From contig NZ_JAUSSN010000006.1 of assembly GCF_030812335.1 (NCBI RefSeq), positions 248,001 to 312,000 of the forward strand: a stretch of 64,000 nt of DNA, given 5' to 3'. Below are positions 45,051-55,057 of this stretch, piece by piece. The first letter of the stretch is position 1, and each line of letters begins with the position of its first letter. The notes below the pieces were generated by a model that worked only from the letters and a program-made list of their open reading frames with translations, had not been told where the DNA came from and did not search any database. The DNA is from Pseudarthrobacter oxydans (GTDB taxonomy: Bacteria; Actinomycetota; Actinomycetes; Actinomycetales; Micrococcaceae). A program made the position numbers and the translations under genes.

Positions 45051-47209
45051 CCGTCGAGAAGCACACCGTCCCCGGCGAGAAGCAGGCCATGCCGGCTGCC
45101 TTCCAGGGCCTGGGCTACCACGAGCTCAACGCCATGCTGAACCTGTACGGCCCGAACGGTGAGATCCAGTTCGAGGCGGACCGCGAGGCGGCGCACCAGT
45201 ACTTCCTGCAGCACGTCAACAACAACACCGTGTTCTTCCACGACCTTGAGGAAAAGCTCGACTACCTCGTGAAGAACGAGTACTACGAGCGCGAGACCCT
45301 CGACCAGTACACGATGAACTTCATCCGCGAGCTCTACAACCGCGCGTACAAGAAGAAGTTCCGCTTCGAGACCTTCCTCGGCGCGTTCAAGTTCTACACC
45401 TCCTACACGCTGAAGACGTTCGACGGAAAGCGCTTCCTGGAGCGCTACGAGGACCGCGTCTGCATGGTGGCCCTGCACCTGGCCCGCGGCGACGAGCAGC
45501 TCGCGCTGCAGATGGTCGACGAAATCATCGAGGGCCGCTTCCAGCCGGCCACCCCGACCTTCCTCAACGCCGGCAAGCGCCAGCGCGGCGAGCTGGTCTC
45601 CTGCTTCCTGCTCCGCATCGAAGACAACATGGAGTCGATCGGCCGTTCCATCAACTCCGCCCTGCAGCTGTCCAAGCGCGGCGGCGGCGTGGCCTTCGCG
45701 CTGACCAACATCCGCGAGGTCGGCGCGCCGATCAAGCAGATCGAGAACCAGTCCTCCGGCGTCATCCCCGTGATGAAGCTCCTCGAGGACAGCTTCTCCT
45801 ACGCCAACCAGCTCGGTGCCCGCCAGGGTGCCGGCGCGGTGTACCTGCACGCGCACCACCCGGACATCTACCGCTTCCTGGACACCAAGCGCGAGAACGC
45901 GGACGAGAAGATCCGCATCAAGACCCTCTCGCTCGGCGTCGTCATCCCGGACATCACCTTCGAGCTGGCCAAGAAGGACGAGGACATGTACCTGTTCTCG
46001 CCCTACGACGTCGAACGCGTCTACGGCATGCCGTTCTCCGACGTCTCGGTCACCGAGAAGTACTACGAGATGGTGGACGATTCCCGGATCAAGAAGACCA
46101 AGATCAAGGCACGCGAGTTCTTCCAGACCCTCGCCGAGATCCAGTTCGAATCCGGCTACCCGTACATCATGTTCGAGGACACCGTGAACCGGGAAAACCC
46201 GATTGACGGCAAGATCATCATGTCCAACCTGTGCTCCGAGATCCTCCAGGTCTCCCAGCCCACGACGTACCACGATGACCTGTCCTACGACCAGACCGGC
46301 AAGGACATCTCCTGCAACCTGGGCTCGCTGAACATCGCCAAGACCATGGACTCGCCGGACTTCGGCCTGACGATCGAGACGGCCATCCGCTCGCTCTCGG
46401 CCGTCTCGGACATGTCCAACATCACCTCGGTGCCCTCGATCGCCCGCGGCAACGACCAGAGCCACGCCATCGGCCTCGGCCAGATGAACCTGCACGGCTA
46501 CCTGGCCCGCGAGCGGGTGCACTACGGCTCCGAAGAGGGCCTGGACTTCACCAACATCTACTTCTACTCGGTGGTGTACCACGCGGTCCGCGCCTCCAAC
46601 CGGCTGGCCATCCAGACCGGCCAGACCTTCGGCGGTTTCGAGAAGTCCAAGTACGCCTCGGGCGAGTTCTTCGACAAGTACACGGACCGCGAATGGGTCC
46701 CGCAGACCGCCAAGGTCGCCGAGCTGTTCCAGAACATCCACATCCCCACCCAGGACGACTGGCGCGAGCTGAAGGCCTCGGTCATGGAGCACGGCATCTA
46801 CAACCAGAACCTGCAGGCCGTCCCGCCGACGGGCTCGATCTCCTACATCAACAACTCCACCTCCTCGATCCACCCGGTGGCGTCCAAGATCGAGATCCGC
46901 AAGGAAGGCAAGCTGGGCCGCGTGTACTACCCGGCGCCGTACCTGACGAACGACAACCTGGAGTACTACCAGGACGCGTACGAGATCGGCTACGAGAAGG
47001 TCATCGACACGTACGCCGCCGCCACGCAGCACGTGGACCAGGGCCTGTCCCTGACGCTGTTCTTCAAGGACACCGCCACCACGCGCGACATCAACAAGGC
47101 CCAGATCTACGCCTGGAAGAAGGGCATCAAGACCATCTACTACATCCGTCTCCGCCAGCTCGCGCTGGAAGGGACTGAGGTGGACGGCTGCGTCAGCTGT
47201 ATGTTGTAA
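45020..47209 (+). CDS. nrdE: Class Ib ribonucleoside-diphosphate reductase, alpha subunit
   Basis: The 729-residue catalytic subunit, converting NDPs to dNDPs. Active-site Cys lies in GELVSCFLL, the radical-site Asn/Cys/Glu in MSNLCSEIL, the second redox Cys in [12 protein letters not shown], and the shuttle cysteines in the C-terminal CVSC. Start: the TTG at 45020 sits four bases after GGAAG and inside nrdI; the first ATG (45089) would give 706 residues. The TTG start is common in this context, but not proven. NrdE works with NrdF, NrdI and NrdH from the same operon. Confidence 0.95.
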   Translation: MDTTVARTEVAVEKHTVPGEKQAMPAAFQGLGYHELNAMLNLYGPNGEIQFEADREAAHQYFLQHVNNNTVFFHDLEEKLDYLVKNEYYERETLDQYTMNFIRELYNRAYKKKFRFETFLGAFKFYTSYTLKTFDGKRFLERYEDRVCMVALHLARGDEQLALQMVDEIIEGRFQPATPTFLNAGKRQRGELVSCFLLRIEDNMESIGRSINSALQLSKRGGGVAFALTNIREVGAPIKQIENQSSGVIPVMKLLEDSFSYANQLGARQGAGAVYLHAHHPDIYRFLDTKRENADEKIRIKTLSLGVVIPDITFELAKKDEDMYLFSPYDVERVYGMPFSDVSVTEKYYEMVDDSRIKKTKIKAREFFQTLAEIQFESGYPYIMFEDTVNRENPIDGKIIMSNLCSEILQVSQPTTYHDDLSYDQTGKDISCNLGSLNIAKTMDSPDFGLTIETAIRSLSAVSDMSNITSVPSIARGNDQSHAIGLGQMNLHGYLARERVHYGSEEGLDFTNIYFYSVVYHAVRASNRLAIQTGQTFGGFEKSKYASGEFFDKYTDREWVPQTAKVAELFQNIHIPTQDDWRELKASVMEHGIYNQNLQAVPPTGSISYINNSTSSIHPVASKIEIRKEGKLGRVYYPAPYLTNDNLEYYQDAYEIGYEKVIDTYAAATQHVDQGLSLTLFFKDTATTRDINKAQIYAWKKGIKTIYYIRLRQLALEGTEVDGCVSCML

Positions 47210-47223
47210 CCGATATCGGTTGA

Positions 47224-48279
<1,056 letters not shown>

Positions 48280-48380
48280 TCCTTCCCTTGCACCCTTCCT
48301 GTCTTCCCTGGCGTCGTCGTCGTTGTGAGTGACATGTCGCCCGATAAGACGACTTGAAAGTCCTGCAGGTAGCTACCACT

Positions 48381-48420
48381 AAAGCGGGCCCTGCACGGTA
48401 CATTGCGCAGGGCCCGCTTT
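48381..48420 (+). terminator. Strong terminator of the nrd operon
   Basis: A 14-bp perfect stem (48381-48394 with 48407-48420) with a 12-nt loop, A-rich on the 5' side and T-rich on the 3' side. Confidence 0.93.
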
Positions 48421-48923
48421 GTAAGCCTCCCGGGATGCAACGGCCTCCGGCGCTCGATGCGGCACGCTTGCGGGCCGAGTGCCGGGGGGAAGCCATTGAC
48501 CGGACGGCCAAGTTGAACGGTCTGGTGCTCAGTCCCGACTTCGCCAATGACGTGAGCACCACAGAGACCAGTTACCAGGGCATGGCTACACCGGAGTTGA
48601 CCGTCCGCAGCCCCCTGCCGGTGCTCGGCCTGATCGGGCGGCTCAACAGTCTGGAGTGAAGGGCCATCCCGCCATCCGACCTTGACAACGGCTCCGATCA
48701 GGGGAGTGCGGTAGTCGCATTCACCTTTCTATCCTTGCTGCTGACGGTGCCGCTTGTCTCCTAAAGAGTGCGGGTGCCCCTTCGATCTCGTTTCTCGGGC
48801 GATCGGCGGCGGGCCGCCTTGCCGCGCTCCGCTCACTACTCCGGTTTGCAGGTCCGGTCCTCCGTCCTGGCAAAGCGTCCTGCAGGGTCCGGGAGCCTGG
48901 CGGAGCCGGACCGGGCCAGGGCG
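48421..48923. other. Gene-poor stretch after the nrd operon
   Basis: No convincing gene. A 75-codon frame from ATG 48435 has no ribosome-binding site and no known motif. A short hydrophobic C-terminal-like frame (SAVVAFTFLSLLLTVPLVS, ending near 48763) may be a remnant of a membrane protein. Confidence 0.4.
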
Positions 48924-49097
48924 TCACTTGAGCTTCAGAATCGCTCGCGCGACGACCTGCGCCTCCAGATTGGATTGCATCTCCGTGACCGCTTCCCGGA
49001 TCGCCTGTTCGGCGCTGGGTCCGTCACCGGCGCCGGCCAGCCCGCGGACGTATCCTGCCAGGTCCTCAACCTCGGTGTCGGTTATCTCTATCTTCAC
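48924..49097 (-). CDS. Small hypothetical protein, 57 aa
   Basis: Starts at GTG 49097 behind GAGAGGAACGATGAA. The sequence KIEITDTEVEDLAGYVRGLAG and EAVTEMQSNLEAQV suggests a soluble, acidic helical protein. No family recognised. Nothing links it functionally to neighbours; it faces the next small gene. Confidence 0.5.
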   Translation of the reverse strand: MKIEITDTEVEDLAGYVRGLAGAGDGPSAEQAIREAVTEMQSNLEAQVVARAILKLK

Positions 49098-49328
49098 TTC
49101 ATCGTTCCTCTCCGCGTCGGGATTGGGGCACCGAACCGATGCTAGCGCTTTGCCTTGGCTGCTCCAAGAGCTTTCTACGGACCCGATCGGGACGACTTCC
49201 GTCCCTTTGCCGGAAGGCCACCTCCGCCGAGAGCGGCCTGAATCAGGCGGGCAGCAGTCGCCGGACGGGCGCTGAAGGGGCGATCCCCGGCTCTGGAATT
49301 CGAGGGCCGGGCATGCGAGCCTAGTCCC

Positions 49329-49535
49329 ATGGATAAAGCAGCCTTGGAAGAGGCCGTGCGCCTGGCCGCGGACACGGAACGCATGGCCGCGGCAGACTAC
49401 CGCCGGGAAATCGCCGAGCTCGATGCCACCGGGGTGGACCAGCTCACACCCAAGGGCAGGGTCTGGGTCGTCGCGTATGACGACCTCAAGGCCGCCCAGG
49501 ACGCATATGAGTATGACGTCGGTCCAAACGAATGA
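49329..49535 (+). CDS. Small hypothetical protein, 68 aa
   Basis: A highly charged helical protein (MDKAALEEAVRLAADTERMA...). There is no ribosome-binding site, but CCTAGTCCC precedes the ATG, so a leaderless transcript is possible. Codon use fits the genome. Immediately followed by the NADAR remnant in another frame. No family recognised. Confidence 0.45.
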   Translation: MDKAALEEAVRLAADTERMAAADYRREIAELDATGVDQLTPKGRVWVVAYDDLKAAQDAYEYDVGPNE

Positions 49536-49554
49536 CCCGGAGGTGTGGCCCTGC

Positions 49555-49731
49555 GGTTCTCGGACTGAATGGCTTTTGGAGACGGGAACAGCCGAGATCA
49601 TCGAATCCAATCACTGACACAACACCATCTGGGGCGCCTGCACCTGCCCCCGCCACCAGGGCAAAGGCGAGAACCATCTCGGCCTCTCCCTCATGAAGCT
49701 GCGCGCTGAGATCGCAGCGTCTCGGCGCTAA
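49555..49731 (+). pseudogene. Remnant of a NADAR (YbiA/RibX, DUF1768) domain protein, C-terminal end only
   Basis: In one frame the sequence reads TEWLLETGTAEIIESNH, a TGA (49615-49617), then HNTIWGACTCPRHQGKGENHLG and LSLMKLRAEIAASRR before TAA. NADAR proteins end with LLxTGxAxIxEx...DxxWGxGx...GxNxLGxxLMxxRxxL, and this matches point for point, including the C-x-C-x2-H variant typical of some actinobacterial and phage members. The N-terminal two thirds are missing and the frame is interrupted, so it is a relic. NADAR proteins process ADP-ribose-linked or riboflavin-pathway N-glycosides and are often encoded by phages. Confidence 0.7.
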
Positions 49732-49760
49732 CACTCCACCTGCCACCGAAACAGCAAGAA

Positions 49761-49789
49761 AGCCCCGACCGGGTCACTTGGTCGGGGCT
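49761..49789. terminator. Hairpin terminator without an intact gene
   Basis: AGCCCCGACC (49761-49770) pairs perfectly with GGTCGGGGCT (49780-49789). T-rich sequence lies on both sides. It follows the NADAR remnant, so it probably once terminated that gene. Confidence 0.7.
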
Positions 49790-50269
49790 ATTTGTCTCAA
49801 CACACAGGACAGCACAGCTGTCCCGAGATTCTCTGTGAAGGAGCATCTTCGCAGAGCACGACCGCACAGCCTTGGCATCCGCGCCCGAGCAACGCTCGTA
49901 GGCCCCAGGAGCTCGAACCTGCGCAACGACCTACTGCATGGCCTCTGTGATCCCGGTACCGCCAACGGTGCCGCTGGAGTCTACATTTGGTGGTTGACCC
50001 TTTACCTCGTGTTGGTCCCGTTTTGGACGCGTTCAAGAAGACCGTCAGATGATGCCGGCGCAACGGGTAGCGAGGCTGCAACGGAGGCGTCCTGAACGGC
50101 TCACGCTGCAGGCAAACCGTGTGGGCCCGCAATGGGAAAGCTTGCGGGCTTTGGCCGTACCCTTAACCCTTTCTTGAGCCGACTGTTCAATCAACAGTTG
50201 ATGCAGCCCCATGCTCGTCGTTGGGCACATCAGAATGCGCGGGAGGGAGCATCACATTTTTCGTGCGGG
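49790..50269. other. Gene-poor stretch with a possible membrane-protein remnant
   Basis: No intact gene. Around 49975-50095 a frame reads GVYIWWLTLYLVLVPFWTRSRR then an Ala/Ser tail, like the end of a membrane protein whose start is missing. A terminator-like hairpin at 50125-50149 follows it. Confidence 0.4.
50125..50152 (+). terminator. Hairpin terminator after possible remnant
   Basis: GCCCGCAA (50125-50132) pairs with TTGCGGGC (50142-50149), then TTT. Confidence 0.6.
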
Positions 50270-50419
50270 TCAATAGGGTCCCGCGCATGGGGCTAACCAG
50301 CCGATCCCCCCAACGACGAGCACGACGAGCGGCACTAGGGCGGCGACGATCTGCCACCACTCGGGGTCCCCGGCCTGGACGATGACGTCGATCGTGCTCC
50401 GTGAGGGTGCGTGATTCAC
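50270..50419 (-). CDS. Very small membrane protein, 49 aa
   Basis: GTG at 50419. The N-terminus is polar (VNHAPSRSTIDVIVQAGDPEWWQ) and is followed by one transmembrane helix (IVAALVPLVVLVVGGIGWL, about residues 24-42) and a short tail. The DPEWWQIVAALVPL pattern recalls N-termini of larger phage or mobile-element membrane proteins, so this may be a truncated start rather than a complete gene. No ribosome-binding site is evident. Confidence 0.35.
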   Translation of the reverse strand: MNHAPSRSTIDVIVQAGDPEWWQIVAALVPLVVLVVGGIGWLAPCAGPY

Positions 50420-50600
50420 GGGACCAGCACAAGCGCCAGCCTAGCCCCTGTCCGGCAACGCCGATCGTGAGGGCTGTTGGAGCCCGGCAGCACTCCCGCG
50501 GGGCGACTCAATGGTTCCCCCGGATGCGGTCTCCAGTAGCCGAGAGGTGTCCTTTCCCCTGCTTTGACATCCGGATCGCGTGCTGAGCGGTTCCCTCAAC

Positions 50601-50636
50601 GAACAAGCCCGCCTCCCGCAAAAAGTGGGCTTGTTC
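50601..50636. terminator. Hairpin terminator, probably of the gene at 50754 (minus strand)
   Basis: GAACAAGCCC (50601-50610) pairs with GGGCTTGTTC (50627-50636), extended by two further pairs. T-rich on both outer sides, so it could work in both directions. Confidence 0.7.
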
Positions 50637-50753
50637 TGTTTCTTCGGCCGGCACGGGAACCGACGCGGAATGGAGCCTGATGATCTCCCGGGCGCGACCG
50701 ATGGAGCCTTCAGTTGCCACAGGTTCGGTTGGGCAACGCTCTCTACAGGTTGG

Positions 50754-51086
50754 CTAGTAACACGACTCCCTTATCCAGTCCTTGTCGCCCTTGCCCTTCG
50801 AATATGTGCAGTACCTGTGGGAATCCTTGTTCGGGTAGTTGCGGTTTTCGTGCAACCTGTTCGTTTCCGGGACATACCACCGGCTAATGACGTAGTAGTA
50901 CATCTCGTCATTCGGGTTCCTCCGAGGTTGCTGCTCCTCGTGCTTCGCGACGAAAAACACCAGGTCAGACAATTCCTCGGGAGCAAGCTTTACATCGTCC
51001 GATTCGGATAGCTTCCAGGAGGCGATGAAATCCTTCAGCTGACTGCTGAGATCACGTTGATGCCCGGTTTGCTGTTGCTTGCTCAT
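50754..51086 (-). CDS. Hypothetical protein, Tyr-rich and atypical composition
   Basis: A 110-residue soluble protein. Its start ATG 51086 has GGGAC eight bases upstream. The N-terminal half is acidic-helical (LSSQLKDFIASWKLSESDDV); the C-terminal half is rich in Tyr, Asn and Lys (MYYYVISRWYVP, ENRNYPNKDSHRYCTYSKG). That composition, with AT-richer codons, is unlike its neighbours and suggests acquisition from elsewhere. No family recognised. Confidence 0.6.
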   Translation of the reverse strand: MSKQQQTGHQRDLSSQLKDFIASWKLSESDDVKLAPEELSDLVFFVAKHEEQQPRRNPNDEMYYYVISRWYVPETNRLHENRNYPNKDSHRYCTYSKGKGDKDWIRESCY

Positions 51087-51266
51087 CGTAGGTCCCACAC
51101 TTTCTCCGTTAGGTGGATTGGGGTGTACCCGCCGGGCCCGTGGCTGAGGGCCCGGGGAAGGGATATTACGCCCCCGTCCCTCCACTTTCCATACGCCAAC
51201 GCTTGTCTGCGAGGGGGACGGGGCCTCGGCCGCCCGACATCTTCTGAAGGACTATTTCCCCCATCG

Positions 51267-51512
51267 ATGACAGCCCTGGAAACGGTGACGGGATGTCCAC
51301 GGCGCCTTCAGGGCAAGGTCTACGCATGTTCCGCGGCGAAGGCTTCCGCACGGAGTGACACAGGCGACATCCACACACTCTGCCCCTCCTGCGGCCGTGT
51401 GTACCGCAACTTCGACATCGAACACGAGAACGAGGCCCCGGTCGTCCTGACCGTGTATGTTGCCAAGGGCCCCATTGCGGACGCCATCAAGATCCACTGG
51501 CAGAACGCCTGA
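51267..51512 (+). CDS. Possible small zinc-binding protein
   Basis: An 81-residue frame containing CPSCGRVYRN near residue 39 and two other cysteines, ending in a hydrophobic/basic strand pattern (APVVLTVYVAKGPIADAI). A single CxxC with distant cysteines could bind zinc. The ribosome-binding site is weak (GAAGGA 19 bases upstream), so the start and even coding status are uncertain. Confidence 0.4.
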   Translation: MTALETVTGCPRRLQGKVYACSAAKASARSDTGDIHTLCPSCGRVYRNFDIEHENEAPVVLTVYVAKGPIADAIKIHWQNA

Positions 51513-51616
51513 GCCCCGGGAAGCGGCCCTCGGCCGTCCGCGCACAGTGTCGGACCCGGACTCCGTACCCGCATTCCGGAGCGGAATTCTTCCGCGCCCG
51601 GAGTGGTTCCAGCAGT

Positions 51617-52660
51617 ATGGCCCTTCCCCTGCCCCGGATTTCCATTCTCGACCGTGCCAACGCCCGGGACGGGTTTCCTGCTGCGGACGCCCTGAACCGG
51701 GTGCTGGAACGGGCCCAGCGGGCCGAGGAATGGGGTTACCACCGCTTCTGGGTCGCAGAGCACCACGCGGTGCCAGGCATAGCCGGTTCCGTTCCGGCCG
51801 TGCTGATGGCCGCCGTTGCTGCCCGGACGCACTCCATCCGGGTCGGTTCAGGAGGCATCATGCTTCCCAACCACCAACCACTCGTGGTGGCCGAACAGGC
51901 GACCACGCTGGAGGCTCTGCATCCCGCACGGATTGACTTGGGCGTTGGCCGGTCTGTGGGTTTCACCCCGGCAGTCCGGAATGCGCTGCGCGCCGGGAAA
52001 CAGGACGCGGAGCGGTTTGAAGACCAGCTGGCCCAACTGCTTGCTTACCTGTCCGGAGCCGCGCCCATCACTGCCCGGCCGCGGAACGATTCAGCTACAC
52101 CGGTATTCGTGCTGGCCACCGGTTCGGGAATCGATATTGCAGCCCGTGCCGGCCTGGCAGTGGTGCTGGGCGGGCCAGCCGTGTTCCGGACAGATCAGAA
52201 CGGCACCCTCCCGGCGCTGGAAAGGTATCGCTCACAGTTCCGTCCATCACGCTGGTTCGAGCGGCCGTTCATCCTTGTTTCCGCCAACGTAGCAGTGGCC
52301 GCCACGCGCCAGGCGGCGAGGGAACTGCTTCTGCCCGAAGCCGTCGCGCTGGCCCGCTCCAGGACCACCGGCGAATTCGCTGCCTTGGCGCCCGTGGGTC
52401 CGACCGAGTGGGCCGGGCTGACTCTCCGGGAAAAGGAAGCGGTCGAAAGGAGCCTGTCCACATCGCTCTACGGCACGGCCTCCGAGGTGCGGACCCAAGT
52501 CCAACGCCTGATCGCGACCTCCGGAGCTAGCGAATTGCTGATCACAGGCGGAGCCTTCGACGCCGCGGCACAGGCGGAATCCGATCGGATCCTGGCCGGG
52601 CTCTTCCCCCAAGACGAGCGCGTGGATTCGCGGCATCCCATTGACGCCCACGTGACTTGA
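51617..52660 (+). CDS. LLM class flavin-dependent oxidoreductase (luciferase-like)
   Basis: A 347-residue member of the bacterial luciferase-like family, which oxidises substrates using reduced FMN or F420. Motifs include EEWGYHRFWVAEHHAVPGIAGS (key part FWVAEHH), GSGGIMLPNHQPL and RIDLGVGRS, which mark the MsnO8-type subgroup that typically uses FMN. It stands alone in the accessory region; the substrate cannot be inferred. Confidence 0.92.
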   Translation: MALPLPRISILDRANARDGFPAADALNRVLERAQRAEEWGYHRFWVAEHHAVPGIAGSVPAVLMAAVAARTHSIRVGSGGIMLPNHQPLVVAEQATTLEALHPARIDLGVGRSVGFTPAVRNALRAGKQDAERFEDQLAQLLAYLSGAAPITARPRNDSATPVFVLATGSGIDIAARAGLAVVLGGPAVFRTDQNGTLPALERYRSQFRPSRWFERPFILVSANVAVAATRQAARELLLPEAVALARSRTTGEFAALAPVGPTEWAGLTLREKEAVERSLSTSLYGTASEVRTQVQRLIATSGASELLITGGAFDAAAQAESDRILAGLFPQDERVDSRHPIDAHVT

Positions 52661-52736
52661 CGCCACCTAGCGCCCTCCCAGCGCGAGCAGCCATTCCGGT
52701 CTGGCCCGGTCCTATCAATGGGCTGCGGTGGAGGCG

Positions 52737-53030
52737 CTACTGCTCGGCACCGCCGTGCAGGGGGTCGTCGCTGGCGTCGCTGTCTGGTGTTGCGCCGAGG
52801 TCCTCCGGGGGCAGGTCGATGTTCCCGATCGCCTCGGACATATTGGGCATTCCGGGGACGCTGTAAGTATCCGGAAAGATGCCGTGGGCTTGTTCCTCGA
52901 TCAGGGCTTCCTCTTCGCTGAAGCGGATCTCGTTCGCTTCGTCGCCTATGTCGCCCGGGAGGTCCTCGCTGAACTTTGACGGGTTCGGAACTATAAAGCC
53001 GTTGAAGCTGTCTTCGCTGCTGCCGGTCAT
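52737..53030 (-). CDS. Small acidic hypothetical protein
   Basis: A 97-residue protein, strongly acidic and Pro-rich, probably disordered (for example GDEANEIRFSEEEALIEEQ; NIDLPPEDLGATPDSDASDD). AAAGGA lies seven bases before the ATG at 53030. No family recognised. The C-terminal end overlaps nothing; it is convergent to the LLM gene. Confidence 0.6.
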   Translation of the reverse strand: MTGSSEDSFNGFIVPNPSKFSEDLPGDIGDEANEIRFSEEEALIEEQAHGIFPDTYSVPGMPNMSEAIGNIDLPPEDLGATPDSDASDDPLHGGAEQ

Positions 53031-53176
53031 TGGTTCATCCTTTCGTAAAGCCCCAATCACCTCAGCGTATGCCCGGCAGCTCAGGTATGACCCGGACGCA
53101 ACCGGGGGACTTTCAGGAGCGCCGGAGAGGGATAGGGCTGATGCGCACCCCGGCAGTGTTGCATTGGGATGTCCGG

Positions 53177-53375
53177 ATGAGGGTGCGCATGGAGCTGTTT
53201 GCCAAGATCCGCTGAGCCGCCCGCGTTGAGGGTTTGTCCATCCGTGGGCTGGCAAAGCGGTATCAGAGCGGCAGGGAAACCGTCCGGCAGGCATTGTCGG
53301 ATCCTCTCCCGCCGGTGCGGAAGACCGCCGTGAGGTCGTCGCCCCGGCTGGAAGCGTTCAAATATGCGATCGATG
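53177..53375 (+). pseudogene. istA: IS21-family transposase (IstA) N-terminal remnant with in-frame TGA
   Basis: The frame reads MRVRMELFAKIR, TGA (53213-53215), AARVEGLSIRGLAKRYQ, then SGRETVRQALSDPLPP and VRKTAVRSSPRLEAFKYAID. This is the IstA N-terminus with its helix-turn-helix (GLSIRGLAKRYQSGRETVR). The TGA replaces an Arg codon (CGA) expected in RRAARVEG. Homology stops after 60 residues, so the DDE catalytic core and IstB are absent. A dead, truncated insertion sequence that marks past mobile activity here. Confidence 0.8.
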
Positions 53376-53623
53376 TTCAACGCAGGGCAAAAAAGGGTCA
53401 AGTACTTCCGGACTGTCTGTTCCTTCCTGGGCGGGCCCTAACAGTCCTCGGGCTCGCCTTCTCGTACATCGGGTGGCTGTTCGTGCTGATGGCCGTTCTC
53501 CTCGTCGCAGTGACCATCGGCCGCGTCATCCACCTCACCGTGACCGGACAGCCGTGGAGCCGCTCAGGCGGGACCGCCGCAGCTCCAACCCCACCGAGAG
53601 GAAGCCTGCACCGACACCGCTAA
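53376..53623 (+). other. Open frame continuing from the IS21 remnant into a membrane-helix segment
   Basis: In the same frame as the IstA remnant, residues change abruptly to RALTVLGLAFSYIGWLFVLMA then VLLVAVTIGRVIHLTVTGQPW, a convincing membrane hairpin with a basic/Pro tail. This looks like the end of an unrelated membrane protein joined by the deletion that truncated the IS. No start codon with a ribosome-binding site is evident. The rest up to 53806 holds nothing I can recognise. Confidence 0.4.
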
Positions 53624-53806
53624 CCACGCCGGCTTGCCGTCCAGCCCGTTGAGACCGAAGAGCGCTGAAGGCTGAACGGCCATTAAGAGCAGACAACCAC
53701 CCAAGTCAGCGCAAGACCCAAACGGCGGGAACTTGAACCTTTGTGACTCCCGAAATGAAACGGGAATGATGTTGGTTGTGTCGCGTAGACATTTATTCTT
53801 GTTGCC

Positions 53807-55003
53807 ATGCCCCGCATGAGAAAAACACTCCCTGCAGCCCGAGTCTCCGACGAGTCCCATCGTGTGACCACGTTCGAGCTCTTCTTTGACTTGGTCTTCG
53901 TCTTCGCCTTCACGCAGGTTTCGAGTTTCATGGCGCACGAGCACTCCTTTTTTGGCGTGCTGCAGGGCATGATCATCCTCACGCTGCTCTGGTGGTCCTG
54001 GGTGTGCTTCGCTTGGCTCTCTAACCAGACGCACGTTGACGAGGGCCTCATGCGATTCGGGCTGGCCGCTGTCATGGTAGCCATGTTCATCGCCTCACTC
54101 GCCATACCCGAGGCTTTCCAGGACCTGGAGGGTGGGCTCAGCGGCCCTCTTGTGCTGGCACTGTCCTACGTCGTCGTCCGCGTGCTGCATGTGACGCTCT
54201 ACGCCTATGCGGCGGGGGATGATCAGCCCCTGCGCCGCCAGGTCGCAAAAACTGCGGGCGGAATGGTACTCGGCTCGGCACTTATCGTGGCCGGCGCCCT
54301 GGTGGGAGGGGCAGCGCAGACCTGGTTCTGGCTGGCTGGAATTACCGTGGACGCAGGCATCACTTACCTCACGTCCACCCGCGGCAACTGGCGGATCCAT
54401 TCCGCGGCCCATTGGACTGAGCGGTACGGCCTCGTCGTCATCCTGGCGCTTGGCGAATCAATCGTCGCGATCGGTGTCGGCGCCTCGCGGGAACCGGTCA
54501 GCATCCCGATCCTCGTCGGCGCAGTCTTTGGCGTCGCCCTGTCCATCTGCCTATGGTGGCTGCACTTCGACGTCACCGCCATCGCGGCTGAGCACCGCTT
54601 TGCCGTCTTGCGGGGGAGGGAACGCGCCTCGGCAGCCGTCGACGCCTACACCTACTTGCACCTCCCCCTCGTCGCCGGGATCGTCCTGTCTGCATTTGGG
54701 GTGGAGGATGTCCTGGCACACGTCTACGAGACGGATGACTTTGGCGCCCTGGGAGCCTTCTCGCTCTTTGGTGGAGCGGCCCTCTACCTGCTGGGGAGCG
54801 CCACGTTCTGGCGGCGCGTGGGTGGTGACTGGAAGAAGTGGCGGCTCGGCGGTGCCGCCTTCCTTTTTGCCCTCGTTCCTATAGCAGCGCGGATACCCCC
54901 GCTGGCAGCTCTGGCACTGGTTTGTGTCGCAGCAGCGGCCCTAGTCATCATTGAAAGCCTCCTGGACCGAGACAAGCGAAGTGCCGTTCGAGCGAGGCTC
55001 TGA
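53807..55003 (+). CDS. Low temperature requirement protein A (LtrA) family membrane protein
   Basis: A 398-residue protein with 10-12 transmembrane helices. The N-terminal HRVTTFELFFDLVFVFAFTQVS is the LtrA signature (key part TFELFFDLVFVFA), and HWTERYGLVVILALGESIVAIG near residue 205 is the second (ERYGLVVILALGES). The family was named for a Listeria gene needed at low temperature; its activity is unknown. It starts at ATG 53807 without a strong ribosome-binding site. Confidence 0.93.
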   Translation: MPRMRKTLPAARVSDESHRVTTFELFFDLVFVFAFTQVSSFMAHEHSFFGVLQGMIILTLLWWSWVCFAWLSNQTHVDEGLMRFGLAAVMVAMFIASLAIPEAFQDLEGGLSGPLVLALSYVVVRVLHVTLYAYAAGDDQPLRRQVAKTAGGMVLGSALIVAGALVGGAAQTWFWLAGITVDAGITYLTSTRGNWRIHSAAHWTERYGLVVILALGESIVAIGVGASREPVSIPILVGAVFGVALSICLWWLHFDVTAIAAEHRFAVLRGRERASAAVDAYTYLHLPLVAGIVLSAFGVEDVLAHVYETDDFGALGAFSLFGGAALYLLGSATFWRRVGGDWKKWRLGGAAFLFALVPIAARIPPLAALALVCVAAAALVIIESLLDRDKRSAVRARL

Positions 55004-55057
55004 AGCCCTGCACCAAGCTCGAATGTGGCGCCGGCCCAGGACCTTGCCCGAGGGTGA

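Noticed and set aside
44903..47032. A 709-codon minus-strand frame opposite nrdE
   Set aside because: Shadow of nrdE, whose plus-strand product has every catalytic residue.
48354..48659. A 101-codon plus-strand frame after nrdF
   Set aside because: Its first 22 codons are the nrd terminator hairpin; the rest has no motif or ribosome-binding site.
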